A model generated the notes under the pieces. It was not told where the DNA came from, ran no database searches, and worked only from the letters and a program-made list of their open reading frames with translations. Positions 53,823 through 62,900 of a stretch of DNA of 64,000 bases are shown here, piece after piece. The position numbers and the translations under genes were made by a program. Origin of the DNA: Nocardia iowensis (lineage in GTDB: Bacteria; Actinomycetota; Actinomycetes; Mycobacteriales; Mycobacteriaceae); contig NZ_CP078145.1 in the NCBI RefSeq assembly GCF_019222765.1, positions 7,502,001 through 7,566,000 on the forward strand, given 5' to 3'. Numbering within the stretch: the first letter of the stretch is position 1; each line of letters begins with the position of its first letter.

Positions 53823-54829
53823 TTCCGACCTCCTCGCTGCGCGATCCCGTCGGCGACTATTTCCAGCGTGCGCACCATGGTCCGTTGCGCCAGTTCGATT
53901 TTGAACCGATTCATGGCATGGCTGCCGTCGGCGCCCGCGAGTTCGGTGGCGGCGGCGGCCGCGAAATTCTCCTTCGTCGCGGGCTTGCCGATCAGCAACG
54001 CCTCGGCCATTCTGGCGCGCCACGGTTTGGTCGCCACGCCGCCGAGACCGATGCGGACATCACGCACCTGCCCGTCCATCAGATCGAGCGCCACTGCCGC
54101 GGAAGCTGCGGCGAATTCATAGGATTCGCGGTCGCGCACCTTCAGGTAGTGCGAGTTCACCGCGAACGGCAACGGCGGCACGTCGATTCCGACAATGAGT
54201 TCGTCGGCGGTGATCGGATGTTCGAGATGCGGTGTGTCACCGGGCAAGAGGAAGAAGTCGTCGAAGGCGATGGCCCTGCTACCGCGCGGGCCCTGCACGT
54301 GCACCACGGCGTCGAGTGCGGTCAGTGGGATCGCCATATCGGACGGATGCATGGCGAAACAGTGCTCGCTGGTACCCAATACGGCATTGCCGCGATGCAG
54401 TCCCTCGTGCGCGCCGCAGCCACTCCCCGGCTCGCGCTTGTTGCAGGCGAACGCGATATCGCGGAACTGTGGACACCGCACCCGCTGCATCAGGTTGCCG
54501 CCCATCGAGGCCATGTTGCGGATCTGCGCGGACGCGCCCTTCCACAGGGCGATGGACAGAAACGGAAAGCGTTCGACGACACCGGGATCGGCGGCCACGT
54601 CGCCCATCCGAGCCATCGCGCCGATACGCAGGCCGCCGTCCGGGCGATGCTCCAGGTCGGTGAGCGGCAGCCGGTTGATGTCGACGACATTGTCCGGCTC
54701 CATCGCGCCGATCCGCAGCATGTCCACCAAAGTGGTGCCACCGGCCAGGAATACGGTATTCGGTCGGGCGGTCACCGCGGCTAGTGCCTGGTCCACCGTC
54801 TCGGCGCGGGCAAAGGCGATGGGCTTCAT
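53819..54829 (-). CDS. Molybdenum hydroxylase FAD-binding subunit (YagS-like)
   Basis: 336-aa subunit that passes electrons to FAD. It shows FLAGGTTLVDMLRIGAMEP (FAD phosphate loop) and TWP-less GGNLMQRVRCPQFRDIAFAC, with Cys residues in CNKREPGSGCGAHEG that in YagS relatives hold an extra 4Fe-4S cluster. ATGA overlap at both ends. Couples to the iron-sulfur gene upstream and the molybdopterin gene downstream. Confidence 0.91.
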   Translation of the reverse strand: MKPIAFARAETVDQALAAVTARPNTVFLAGGTTLVDMLRIGAMEPDNVVDINRLPLTDLEHRPDGGLRIGAMARMGDVAADPGVVERFPFLSIALWKGASAQIRNMASMGGNLMQRVRCPQFRDIAFACNKREPGSGCGAHEGLHRGNAVLGTSEHCFAMHPSDMAIPLTALDAVVHVQGPRGSRAIAFDDFFLLPGDTPHLEHPITADELIVGIDVPPLPFAVNSHYLKVRDRESYEFAAASAAVALDLMDGQVRDVRIGLGGVATKPWRARMAEALLIGKPATKENFAAAAATELAGADGSHAMNRFKIELAQRTMVRTLEIVADGIAQRGGRK

Positions 54830-55359
54830 CGGGTCTCACCCATCTCGTCGCGCGCGGTCTTTATCGCGTCCCTGATGTTCTGATAGGCGGCGCAGCGGCA
54901 GATATTGCCGCTCATCCATTCGGCGATCTCCGCATCGCTGCCGGTGTGACCCTCTTCGATGCATTTGATCGCCGACATGATCTGGCCCGGTGTGCAATAC
55001 CCACACTGGAAGCCGTCGCAACTGATGAAGGCGCGCTGCACCGGGTGCAGTTCCTCCCCGGCCGCGACCCCTTCGATGGTGGTGACCTCGCGTCCCTCCA
55101 CGCTCAATGCCAAGGTGAGGCAGGACAATTCGCGCTTGCCGTCGACCCACACCGTGCACGCACCGCACGCGCCCTGGTCACACCCCTTCTTGGTGCCGGT
55201 GAGACGCAGGTATTCGCGAAGGGCATCGAGCAGGCTGACCCGTGGTTCCAGGGCCACCGGGAAAACGTGGCCGTTGACGCGCAATGTCGCCAGCGTGTAA
55301 TCGGGACCGGCAAACTCCGGCTGCCGAGTGTCCTGCTTGGGTAGCTCACCAATAGTCAT
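54826..55359 (-). CDS. Molybdenum hydroxylase 2Fe-2S subunit (YagT-like)
   Basis: 177-aa subunit with two 2Fe-2S clusters. The plant-type ferredoxin motif is CDQGACGACTVWVDG then SC; the second set is GFQCGYCTPGQIMSA and GNICRCAAY. First gene of the three-gene operon. No Tat signal is visible at the N-terminus, so the enzyme is probably cytoplasmic, unlike E. coli PaoABC. The 213-bp gap between here and gpgS on the minus strand includes the promoter and the gpgS terminator. Confidence 0.92.
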   Translation of the reverse strand: MTIGELPKQDTRQPEFAGPDYTLATLRVNGHVFPVALEPRVSLLDALREYLRLTGTKKGCDQGACGACTVWVDGKRELSCLTLALSVEGREVTTIEGVAAGEELHPVQRAFISCDGFQCGYCTPGQIMSAIKCIEEGHTGSDAEIAEWMSGNICRCAAYQNIRDAIKTARDEMGETR

Positions 55360-55526
55360 AGACGTATCTCCTGCTCATGAGTGCGCAATGGCTGCACGTC
55401 TCGGAATACAGAATGCGAACGTAAGACCCGAGCTCCACCCTAGCGTCCAGACAGCAAACTCGCTCACTATCTGGCGAATATGCGAATCGCATCCGTTGTC
55501 GGCCCATGGCTTTCGACGAACAGCAA

Positions 55527-55557
55527 CGAACCCGGGCACCAGCGGCACCCGGGTTCG
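55527..55557 (-). terminator. Terminator after gpgS
   Basis: Perfect 10-bp stem (CGAACCCGGG, 55527-55536, with CCCGGGTTCG, 55548-55557) and an 11-nt loop, 16 nt beyond the gpgS stop on the minus strand. Confidence 0.75.
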
Positions 55558-55572
55558 CACGTCAGACTGTGA

Positions 55573-56526
55573 TCAGGCAGCCGCCCATGCCGGGCGCAGC
55601 GTATTCATCGGCGGCCGGTCGGCCAGCGACACCTCGGTGCTCTGCGCGGTGAAGGCGTCCCCGATCAGCGGGAACTGGGTGAGCGCTGCCCCGGAATCCT
55701 GCACGCCGCTGCGACCGAGCACGGTGCCGAGAATCTGCCTGCTCATCACCCCCAGATCCGCCAGCGGGCGGTTCCGGTGGGTGCGCACCCCCAGGTTCAC
55801 CTGGCCGATCGCGGACAGGCCGAGCTGGTCGTAGGTATCGAGCAGCAACCCGATCTCCACCCCGTAGCCGGGCGCGAACGGTACCGAAGTGAGCAACTCG
55901 CGGGTGCCGGCGTATTCGCCGCCCAGCGGCTGCAGCACGTCCGAGAGGTCGGGGCGCAGCGCGGCGAGCAGCGGCCGGGCGACGAGCTCGGTGACCCGCC
56001 CGCCGCCGTGCGCGTCCACCGCACCGCCCTGCCGCAGCGGCCTGCGGTAGTAGGCCTTGACCAGGTGCATGTCATCGACGGTGAGCAGCGGGCCGAGCAG
56101 CTTCGGGACGAAGGCGGGATCGGGATCGATGAGATCGGAGTCGACGAAGGCGATCAGATCACCGCTGGTGACGGCCAGCGAGCGCCACAGCACCTCACCC
56201 TTGCCCGGCACCGGGTCCAACTCCGGCACCGCCTGTTCCCGGCTGATCACCTCGGCGCCCGCGGCACGGGCCCGCTCGGCGGTGGCGTCGGTCGAGCCGG
56301 AATCGAGCACGAGCAGTTCGTCGACCAGGGTGCCGAGCAGTGGGCGGATGCTGGCGACCACGTCGGCGACGGTGTTTTCCTCGTTGAGCGCGGGCAGCAC
56401 CACCGAAACGGTGCGGCCCGCTTTGGCGGCGACGAGTTCGTCGACGGACCAGTCGGGGGTGTCCCAGGTGTTTGTCGTCGCCCACGCGGGGCTGTATTCG
56501 CGGCTGTGGGGGTGGTGGAATTTCAT
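55573..56526 (-). CDS. gpgS: Glucosyl-3-phosphoglycerate synthase
   Basis: 317-aa GT81-family glycosyltransferase that joins glucose from a nucleotide sugar to 3-phosphoglycerate, first step of methylglucose lipopolysaccharide synthesis. It has VSVVLPALNEENTVADVVAS, VLDSGSTD, the metal-binding DSD in AFVDSDLIDPDPAFV, and the GGEYAGTRELL acceptor loop. ATG at 56526 overlaps the folP2 stop (ATGA). Last gene of the dapE-to-gpgS direction block. Orthologue of Rv1208. Confidence 0.94.
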   Translation of the reverse strand: MKFHHPHSREYSPAWATTNTWDTPDWSVDELVAAKAGRTVSVVLPALNEENTVADVVASIRPLLGTLVDELLVLDSGSTDATAERARAAGAEVISREQAVPELDPVPGKGEVLWRSLAVTSGDLIAFVDSDLIDPDPAFVPKLLGPLLTVDDMHLVKAYYRRPLRQGGAVDAHGGGRVTELVARPLLAALRPDLSDVLQPLGGEYAGTRELLTSVPFAPGYGVEIGLLLDTYDQLGLSAIGQVNLGVRTHRNRPLADLGVMSRQILGTVLGRSGVQDSGAALTQFPLIGDAFTAQSTEVSLADRPPMNTLRPAWAAA

Positions 56527-57428
56527 ACCAAACCTCGCAGGGTGCGTGCTGGGGGCCGGATGCCTTGGATCGCGGCGATCATGTCCACCACCCGCCGGGT
56601 CGCGGCGACTTCGTGGACGCGGAAGACGCGGGCGCCGGCGGCGGCCGACCATGCTGTTGCTGCCAATGTGCCCTCCAACCGCTCGGAAAGATCGACACCT
56701 AGAGTCTCCCCGATGAAATCCTTGTTGCTGAGTGCCATCAGGACTGGCCACCCGGTATTTACAAGAACGTCCACTCCGCGCAACAACTCCAGCCCGTGAT
56801 AAGTGTTCTTGCCGAAATCATGGGTCGGATCGATCAAAATCGAATCCTTGCGCACCCCCGCCGCGACCGCGTTCTCGGCCGCGCGCACCACGGTATCGGT
56901 CACTTCGGCCAGCACGTCGGCGTAGCGGACCCGATGTGGACGGGTGCGCGGCACCGCTCCGCCGGTGTGACTGCACACGATTCCGACGCCGTGTTCGGCG
57001 GCCACCCGCACCAGATCGGGGTCGGCGCCCGACCAGGTGTCGTTGATCAGATCCGCACCCGCCCGCACGGCGGCCAGCGCCACATCGGCCCGCCAGGTGT
57101 CGATGCTGATCAATAGCTCCGGGTACTTTTCGCGAATTGCCGCGACGAACGGGATTACCCGTCGTGATTCCTCGGCCGCGTCGACCACCGAGCCCGGGCC
57201 CGCCTTGACCCCGCCGATATCGACGAGATCGGCTCCCTCGTCCACCGCACGCGCGACCGCGTCCATGGCGGCGGCGTCGGTGAAGGTCGCACCCTTGTCG
57301 TAGAACGAATCGGGAGTCCGATTGACGATCGCCATGACCAGCGCCCGATCCGTCGCCACCGACTTGCCACACAGGCTTGGCAGGGGCGTTACGGTCGGGC
57401 TGGGCACTCCCCGACTGTACCGACTCAT
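56523..57428 (-). CDS. folP2: Dihydropteroate-synthase-like protein FolP2
   Basis: 301-aa TIM-barrel homologue of dihydropteroate synthase. It resembles DHPS (VMAIVNRTPDSFYDKG; DLVDIGGVKAGPG; ISIDTWRADVA; AGADLINDTW; RVHEVAATRR), but the conserved pterin/pABA loop GGESTRPG reads GGVKAGPG, and DPGFGFGK reads DPTHDFGK. Mycobacterial FolP2 (Rv1207) has been reported to lack DHPS activity, so a role outside folate synthesis is likely. It is coupled to gpgS by overlap. ATG 57428 has GGTGGAG nearby; a longer frame to 57461 exists. Confidence 0.88.
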   Translation of the reverse strand: MSRYSRGVPSPTVTPLPSLCGKSVATDRALVMAIVNRTPDSFYDKGATFTDAAAMDAVARAVDEGADLVDIGGVKAGPGSVVDAAEESRRVIPFVAAIREKYPELLISIDTWRADVALAAVRAGADLINDTWSGADPDLVRVAAEHGVGIVCSHTGGAVPRTRPHRVRYADVLAEVTDTVVRAAENAVAAGVRKDSILIDPTHDFGKNTYHGLELLRGVDVLVNTGWPVLMALSNKDFIGETLGVDLSERLEGTLAATAWSAAAGARVFRVHEVAATRRVVDMIAAIQGIRPPARTLRGLV

Positions 57429-57552
57429 GTATCTCCACCCCCAGGTGCGGGACCCGCGCACCCGATCTCGAGAGCCGCATCCGTCCTGGGGGTGTGCACC
57501 CCTTTTGGCTCCTGGTGAAGGAGTGACGATGCCGTGCGGGGTGCGTTCGGTG

Positions 57553-59322
57553 TCAGTTCTTCGGCGCCCGGCCCGCGGCCACGTCGGAGGGGTAGTCGTC
57601 GTAGGCCGGGACGTAGCCGTCGGAACGGCCCGCGAGAACGTACAGGGTGCCGTCGCCGTCCGGGGCGTAGCCCTGCTTGCGCAGCTCGACCTTGCGGCTC
57701 TTGAAGGTGGAGGTCTGCTCCAGTTCCTCGACGACCCGGATGAACAATGGGACGGCGTAGCCGGGTAGCCGGTCGTAGGTCAGCTCGGCGACGGCCTTGC
57801 CGTCGAACTCGGCGTCGGGACTCAGCGTCACGGCGGCCATGCCCGCTTTGCCGTCGGTGCCGGGAATGGCTACGCCGTAGACGACCGCGTGGGAAATGGC
57901 ATCGGACTGGGTGAGCGCGCCTTCGACCTCGGTGGTCGCCACGTTCTCGCCCTTCCAGCGGAAGGTGTCGCCGAGCCGGTCCACGAACGCGATGTGATGC
58001 CAGCCCTGGTTGCGGACCAGGTCGCCGGTGTCGAACCAGACGTCGCCCTTCTTGAAACCGTCGCGCACCAGCTTCGCCTCGGAGGCCTCTTTGTCGGTGT
58101 AGCCGTCGAACGGCGAGCGGCTGGTCACCTTGGCCAGCAGCAGTCCGACACCGCCGGTACCGACCCGGCGCAACCGGCCGTTGTTGTCCCGCTTGGCTTT
58201 TCCGGTTTCGTCGTCATATTCCACCACCGCGTACGGCAGCGGCCCGAACCCCGCGGTGCGGTCGACGCTGAACGCGTTGACGAAGGCGATATTGGCCTCG
58301 CTGGCAGCGTAGAACTCAACGATCCGGTTGATGCCGAAACGCTGCTTGAACTCGTCCCACAGTTCCGGGCGCAGCCCGTTGCCGACCGCCAGGCGAACCC
58401 TGTGCTGCCGGTCGGTGGGCTTCTCGGGCTGGTTGAGCAGGTAACGGCACAGTTCACCGATATAGATGAAAGCCGTTGCCTGCTCGCGGATCACCTCGCC
58501 CCAGAAGCGGGACACCGAGAAATGCCGTCCCAGCGCCAAGGTGGCACCGGAGCACAGCACGGTCGACAGCGCGACGGTCAGCGCGTTGTTGTGGTACAGC
58601 GGCAGGCAGCAGTACAGAGTGTCGTTGCCGCGCAAGCGAATACCGAGGCCCCCGAGGCCGACCATGCTTTTGGTCCAGCGCAGGTGCGTCATCACGCTGG
58701 CCTTCGGCAGACCGGTGGTGCCGGAGGTGAAGATCAGGAAGGCGCGCTCCTTGGCGGTGATCTCGGCGCAGACCGGCGGATCGGTGGCGGCCTCACCCTG
58801 GGCGGCGGCGTGTAGATCCTTGGCGGACAACACATTCGCGGGCGGCTCGGACAGCGAGTCCAATGCCTCCTTGCATTCCTCGCCGACCACATTGAGCACG
58901 CTGTTCAGCAGGCCGAAACTGTGCGCGAGCACCTGGTCGCGCTGATGGTGGTTGAGCAGGCCGACCGTGACGCCGAGTTTCGCCGAAGCCAGGACCACGA
59001 AAAGGGTTTCGGGCCGGTTGGTCATCAGGACACCGACCACGTCGCCGCGCCGCACACCACGCTCGGCGAGCACCGACGCGTAGCGGTTCACCTCGGCATT
59101 GGCCTCGCCATAGCTGTAGGCGGCACCCTCGAAACGCAGGAACAGGCGGTCCGGATGACGATGGGCGGTGCGCTGAAAGTACAGCCCGACAGAAGATTTG
59201 TCGTCCGGCTTGACCAGCATGCCGACCGCGTTGCGCAGCATGCCCGGCGCGTCGAGCGCCATCGCCGGGAGGCTTCTGGCCAGGTCTAACAGGCTCACCG
59301 TGGAGCGACCGTCTGAACTCAC
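57553..59322 (-). CDS. fadD6: Very-long-chain acyl-CoA synthetase (FadD6)
   Basis: 589-aa ANL-family ligase of the FATP/VLACS type. The AMP-binding motif is FLIFTSGTTGLPKASVMTH, then CCLPLYHNNAL, the FATP-type YIGELCRYLLNQP, GDVWFDTGDL and FVDRLGDTFRWKGENV. It activates long-chain fatty acids to acyl-CoA. Located between folP2 and LOG genes as in mycobacteria (Rv1206). A 124-bp gap separates it from folP2 and 16 bp from the LOG gene. Confidence 0.94.
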   Translation of the reverse strand: MSSDGRSTVSLLDLARSLPAMALDAPGMLRNAVGMLVKPDDKSSVGLYFQRTAHRHPDRLFLRFEGAAYSYGEANAEVNRYASVLAERGVRRGDVVGVLMTNRPETLFVVLASAKLGVTVGLLNHHQRDQVLAHSFGLLNSVLNVVGEECKEALDSLSEPPANVLSAKDLHAAAQGEAATDPPVCAEITAKERAFLIFTSGTTGLPKASVMTHLRWTKSMVGLGGLGIRLRGNDTLYCCLPLYHNNALTVALSTVLCSGATLALGRHFSVSRFWGEVIREQATAFIYIGELCRYLLNQPEKPTDRQHRVRLAVGNGLRPELWDEFKQRFGINRIVEFYAASEANIAFVNAFSVDRTAGFGPLPYAVVEYDDETGKAKRDNNGRLRRVGTGGVGLLLAKVTSRSPFDGYTDKEASEAKLVRDGFKKGDVWFDTGDLVRNQGWHHIAFVDRLGDTFRWKGENVATTEVEGALTQSDAISHAVVYGVAIPGTDGKAGMAAVTLSPDAEFDGKAVAELTYDRLPGYAVPLFIRVVEELEQTSTFKSRKVELRKQGYAPDGDGTLYVLAGRSDGYVPAYDDYPSDVAAGRAPKN

Positions 59323-59338
59323 TTTTCAGTTCTCCTCA

Positions 59339-59899
59339 TCAGGGCGCCGCGGCCGCCTCCAGTGCCGCGAAGGCAGACGAAAGATCGGTGACCACGGTGA
59401 CGCGGTCCATGGCGCGTTGCGGCACGAACTTACGGTCGTAGAGTTCGTCGAGCCATCGGAAAAGACCTCGGTAGAAGCCATCCGAATCCAACAGCACCAC
59501 GGGCTTATTGTGCTGTCCCAGATAGCCTCCGGTCCAGGTTTCGAAGAACTCCTCCAGCGTGCCGATGCCGCCGGGCAGGGTGAGGAAGGCGTCGGCGCGG
59601 TCCTCCATGATCTGCTTGCGCTGCCGCATGGTGTCGGTGACGACCAGCTCGTCGGCGTCGACGTCGGCGACTTCGCGGTGCACCAGATGTTTCGGGATCA
59701 CCCCGATGGTGTTCGCGCCGCCCGCCCGCGCCGCGTTCGCCACCTCGCCCATCATCGAGACATTGCCGCCACCGGACACCAATTGCCAACCGCGCCGGGC
59801 GATCTCGGCGCCAACCTGGGCCGCCAGGGAAAGATAGGCGGGATCGATGGTGCTGGCGGAGCAGTAGACACAGATGGCGTAGGGCTGCTCGTTCACCAC
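59339..59899 (-). CDS. LOG-family protein (TIGR00730 type, Rv1205-like)
   Basis: 186-aa Rossmann-fold protein with the LOG signature SGGGNVSMMG and PGGIGTLEEFFE. LOG proteins release nucleobases from nucleoside 5'-monophosphates (cytokinin-activating phosphoribohydrolase). In M. tuberculosis the homologue Rv1205 degrades cytokinins and is linked to proteasome function. GTG at 59899 or the next GTG (59896, GTGA overlap with the preceding LOG gene). Confidence 0.9.
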   Translation of the reverse strand: MVNEQPYAICVYCSASTIDPAYLSLAAQVGAEIARRGWQLVSGGGNVSMMGEVANAARAGGANTIGVIPKHLVHREVADVDADELVVTDTMRQRKQIMEDRADAFLTLPGGIGTLEEFFETWTGGYLGQHNKPVVLLDSDGFYRGLFRWLDELYDRKFVPQRAMDRVTVVTDLSSAFAALEAAAAP

Positions 59900-60702
59900 T
59901 GGTCCTCCGTACCGATCGCGTCCTGCGCGCCATTCGCCTCGGCGTTGGCGAGGATGATCTGCACAACCTCCTCCACGCTGTCGGTCACATGGATCAGCCC
60001 GAGATCACCGGGCGAGATCTTGCCGGAGCCGCCGAGTGAGTCACGGAGCCAATCGACCAGTCCGGACCAGTACCTGGTGCCGAACAGGATGATCGGGAAG
60101 CGGGTGATCTTGCGGGTCTGCACCAGGGTGAGCGCCTCGAACAGTTCGTCCAGGGTGCCGAAGCCGCCGGGCAGGCAGATAAAGGCCTCCGAGTACTTCA
60201 CGAACATCGTCTTGCGGACGAAGAAGTAGCGGAAGTTGATGCCCAGATCGACCCAGTCGTTGAGGCTCTGCTCGAACGGCAGCTCGATGCCGAGGCCGAT
60301 CGAATAACCGCCCGCCTCACACGCGCCCCGGTTCGCCGCCTCCATCGCGCCGGGCCCGCCGCCGGTGATCACCGCGAAACCGGCCTTGGCCAGTGCCGCG
60401 CCGATGGCCCGGCCCGCCTCGTACTCCGGATGATCCGGCCCGGTGCGCGCCGATCCGAAAACGGTCACCGCACGCGGCACCTCGGCGAGCGCGCCGAAAC
60501 CCTCGACGAACTCGGCTTGGATGCGCAGCACGCGCCACGGGTCGGTATGCACCCAATCGGTGTCGCCGCGCCGGTCCAGCAAATTCCGGTCGGCAGTGCC
60601 GATCCCGTCCTTGCGGTCGCGGCGGAACATGACCGGCCCGCGGAACTTGGCTGTCGACTTCGGCTTGTTGGCAACCTCACGGTCAGCGGCGTCGGTGGAC
60701 AT
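59893..60702 (-). CDS. Second LOG-family protein, longer form
   Basis: 269-aa LOG-family member. A basic N-terminal extension of about 75 residues precedes the Rossmann core (VTVFGSARTGPDHPEY, VITGGGPGAMEAANRGA, FICLPGGFGTLDELFEAL). It belongs to a different LOG subgroup from its shorter neighbour and overlaps its start. Two starts (GTG 60711, ATG 60702) are possible; no clear ribosome site. Nucleotide hydrolysis likely, substrate unknown. Confidence 0.88.
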   Translation of the reverse strand: MSTDAADREVANKPKSTAKFRGPVMFRRDRKDGIGTADRNLLDRRGDTDWVHTDPWRVLRIQAEFVEGFGALAEVPRAVTVFGSARTGPDHPEYEAGRAIGAALAKAGFAVITGGGPGAMEAANRGACEAGGYSIGLGIELPFEQSLNDWVDLGINFRYFFVRKTMFVKYSEAFICLPGGFGTLDELFEALTLVQTRKITRFPIILFGTRYWSGLVDWLRDSLGGSGKISPGDLGLIHVTDSVEEVVQIILANAEANGAQDAIGTEDQW

Positions 60703-60765
60703 GCGATCCACGCTACCGGGCGGTGGACCAGGGCAACGGGTCGGACAGGAGAAGTCGTCCTACGT

Positions 60766-61017
60766 TCAGCCCCAGTACTCGCCGCGCTTCTTCCGTTCCT
60801 CGACCTCGGCCAGGTACTCGGCTTCCTTCGGGGTGCCGAGTCTGTCTTCGTCTCCGTACTTGTCGGGGAGGTGTCTCAGCTGATCGGGGGGTATGGCATC
60901 GCGAATGCGGTTGAATTCGGCGGCCATTTCGATGATCCTCGCCTTTTCTTCTTCGCTCAGCGGGTTCTCCACCTCGTGAGATTCCCTGAAGATCTTGCCG
61001 TCGATTTCTTCTGGCAT
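60766..61017 (-). CDS. Putative immunity protein for the ART-like toxin
   Basis: 83-aa acidic, helical protein (EEIDGKIFRESHEVENP, SEEEKARIIEMAAEFNRIRD, DKYGDEDRLGTPKEAEYL) with no membrane segment. It starts ATG 61017 after GGGAG, only 16 nt beyond the toxin stop. It is not similar to the first cassette's immunity candidate. Lower GC than the neighbouring LOG gene. The immunity role is inferred from position in the cassette; I recognise no family. Confidence 0.62.
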   Translation of the reverse strand: MPEEIDGKIFRESHEVENPLSEEEKARIIEMAAEFNRIRDAIPPDQLRHLPDKYGDEDRLGTPKEAEYLAEVEERKKRGEYWG

Positions 61018-61033
61018 CACTAACTCCCTTTGC

Positions 61034-62542
61034 CTATTTCTCGCCCATGAGAATTATAGTGCGTCCGTTGACCTCAGTTTTCGAGACCACTTCGAACGTG
61101 GTGGGCGATCTGAACAGCACTTCCATTTCTTCGGGAATACCTCCGTTGTGGCCGAGGTATTTTCCGTTCTTCGAAACGATTTGGAATTCTACGTTGCGGT
61201 CTTTCGCAGCCTCTGGTGTGGCGGAGGACGACGTGAGCGGCTGCTCTGTGATCTCATGCCCCGGTTTGTACTTCGCGATCTCGTCTGGAGTCAGCTCGAC
61301 TCGGCGGGTAACCATGCCCTCATGCGGCGGCATCTTGTCCAGTGCCTTATTGACCTGGTCGAGCCATGCCTTTTCATCGGGGGTGAGTTCTCGCCCTTCA
61401 CGGACAGCTTTGTTGAGCACCGATCCGTCACTGACGTAACGATTGATCGCCGCCTGTTCTTCCGGAGTCAAATCGACTTTGGCCGTACCCGGCGGATGCT
61501 TGGTCGTCGGCACCTCGATCGGTTCGTTTTTCGGCGGTGGATCTGCCTTGGGCTTGAGCCGACCACCAGGTGCCAGGTCCTCGAGACGTTCCATTTCCCG
61601 CACATGCCGGGCAAGGTCCTGGTCGAGCTTCACTCCGGCGCGGATCCGGCGGTTGTTCTGCCATTGCTCGATCAGGGTCCGCATTGGGCGGGCGTAGCGG
61701 GCGCAGATGGCGGCGGCTCCGGCCAGGCCGACCGCGGCACCGGCGCCGAAGGTGATCCAGGACGACGCGATCGCGATGGCGGCGTTGATGGCCAGTTCCT
61801 GGATCAGCGCATCGCGCACCATCTCGAGCTGTTGGCGCAGGGTGTCGCGCAGTTCATCCAGTGCTTGCCGGTGCGCGCGACAGGACTCGGCCAGTTCGCC
61901 CATGGCGGCGAGCACCGCTTCGGCGGCCGACTTCAGCGCGCGCAGGTCTTCATCGATGAACGCGATTTCCGGTGCGATGACGGCATCGAACGCGACGGCG
62001 GCGGCTTCGAGGACGGCCGGGAACGCGGCGGCCCCTTCGGCGGTGCGGGCACGGTCCCACGTGTCGGCGGCGTTCGAGATGGTGGCGGCGTTGCCGTCGG
62101 GCACGGTGATGCCGATCTTCTCGACGAGTCCGAGCCCTTCATCCTTCAGCCCGCTGCCGGGGCCGCCCGCACTCGGTAGCGGCACCCGGCAATTGAGTGC
62201 CGGGTACATCGGTGCCGGTGGTTTTACCGGTGCGGGTCCGGCGTTCATCGTGGCCCCGTGCTCATCGAGGGCGCGCTGGTAGCCGAGCTCGTTGAGGATG
62301 ATGGCGTAGCTGTGGGCGGCGGTGGCGACTCGGGTGACCATGCGCAGGATCTCGGTCGCGCGAGCGTCGTAGGTCCGCGCCCACTCCTTGGCGTCGCTGT
62401 AGCTGCCCGCCATATCGGTCGCCTTGGCGAGTTCGGGCCATTGGGCGTCGACGGCAGCCCACCAGGCCGACGCGCCCGCGGCCACCTTCGCGGCGGTGTC
62501 GTAGTAGGTGGTGACGTCGACGTCGAGAACAGTGCCGGTCAC
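61034..62542 (-). CDS. ESX-associated polymorphic toxin with ADP-ribosyltransferase-like C-terminus
   Basis: 502-aa protein from GTG 62542 (4-nt GTGA overlap with the WXG gene). The N-terminal 100 residues form an ESX-carrier-like helical part. A middle region holds the hydrophobic stretch AINAAIAIASSWITFGAGAA, and a Pro/Lys linker follows. The C-terminal 150 residues carry features of R-S-E class ADP-ribosyltransferases: VTRRVEL (R413/R414), LTSSSAT (S438-440), and PEEMEVLFRSPTTFEVV (E472/E474, the ExE site). The N- and C-terminal parts differ in GC, the tip being lower, as expected of swapped toxin ends. Target unknown. Confidence 0.76.
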   Translation of the reverse strand: MTGTVLDVDVTTYYDTAAKVAAGASAWWAAVDAQWPELAKATDMAGSYSDAKEWARTYDARATEILRMVTRVATAAHSYAIILNELGYQRALDEHGATMNAGPAPVKPPAPMYPALNCRVPLPSAGGPGSGLKDEGLGLVEKIGITVPDGNAATISNAADTWDRARTAEGAAAFPAVLEAAAVAFDAVIAPEIAFIDEDLRALKSAAEAVLAAMGELAESCRAHRQALDELRDTLRQQLEMVRDALIQELAINAAIAIASSWITFGAGAAVGLAGAAAICARYARPMRTLIEQWQNNRRIRAGVKLDQDLARHVREMERLEDLAPGGRLKPKADPPPKNEPIEVPTTKHPPGTAKVDLTPEEQAAINRYVSDGSVLNKAVREGRELTPDEKAWLDQVNKALDKMPPHEGMVTRRVELTPDEIAKYKPGHEITEQPLTSSSATPEAAKDRNVEFQIVSKNGKYLGHNGGIPEEMEVLFRSPTTFEVVSKTEVNGRTIILMGEK

Positions 62543-62850
62543 CGCGCGGATCCACCACCGCGCCCGAGCATCGCGATATTCGCTGCCGAGCCTTGCTCGT
62601 AGGACCGGCGGGCCGCTGTTGCGGCAGCCTGCATCTTCGCCAGGCCGTCAGCGATCTTCGCGGCGGCGGTGGTCCATTCGGTATGCGCGGTAGCGTGCGC
62701 GTCTGCCGCGGCACCGGTCCAGGTTGCCTGCACAGCGGCCATGCGCTCGTCCACCTCACGCAAGGACTCGTTCACGAACCCCGCCAAGCTGGCCACCTTG
62801 GCTGTCACCGCTTCCAGCTGTGCGAGGTCTACGCGATACTGCTCGGTCAA
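62539..62850 (-). CDS. WXG100-like protein, second cassette, partner 2
   Basis: 103-aa helical protein with a canonical WTG (in ATWTGAAAD) near residue 44. It resembles the 6303-6602 protein: VTAKVASLAGFV near the N-terminus and a long Ala-rich C-terminal helix. Its stop overlaps the toxin's start. Likely the co-secreted partner of the upstream WXG protein or of the toxin N-terminus. Confidence 0.8.
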   Translation of the reverse strand: MTEQYRVDLAQLEAVTAKVASLAGFVNESLREVDERMAAVQATWTGAAADAHATAHTEWTTAAAKIADGLAKMQAAATAARRSYEQGSAANIAMLGRGGGSAR

Positions 62851-62900
62851 TGTCGTTGTCCCCCACAGGCCGCGGATCGGATGTTTCGCTCGAGGTGGAG

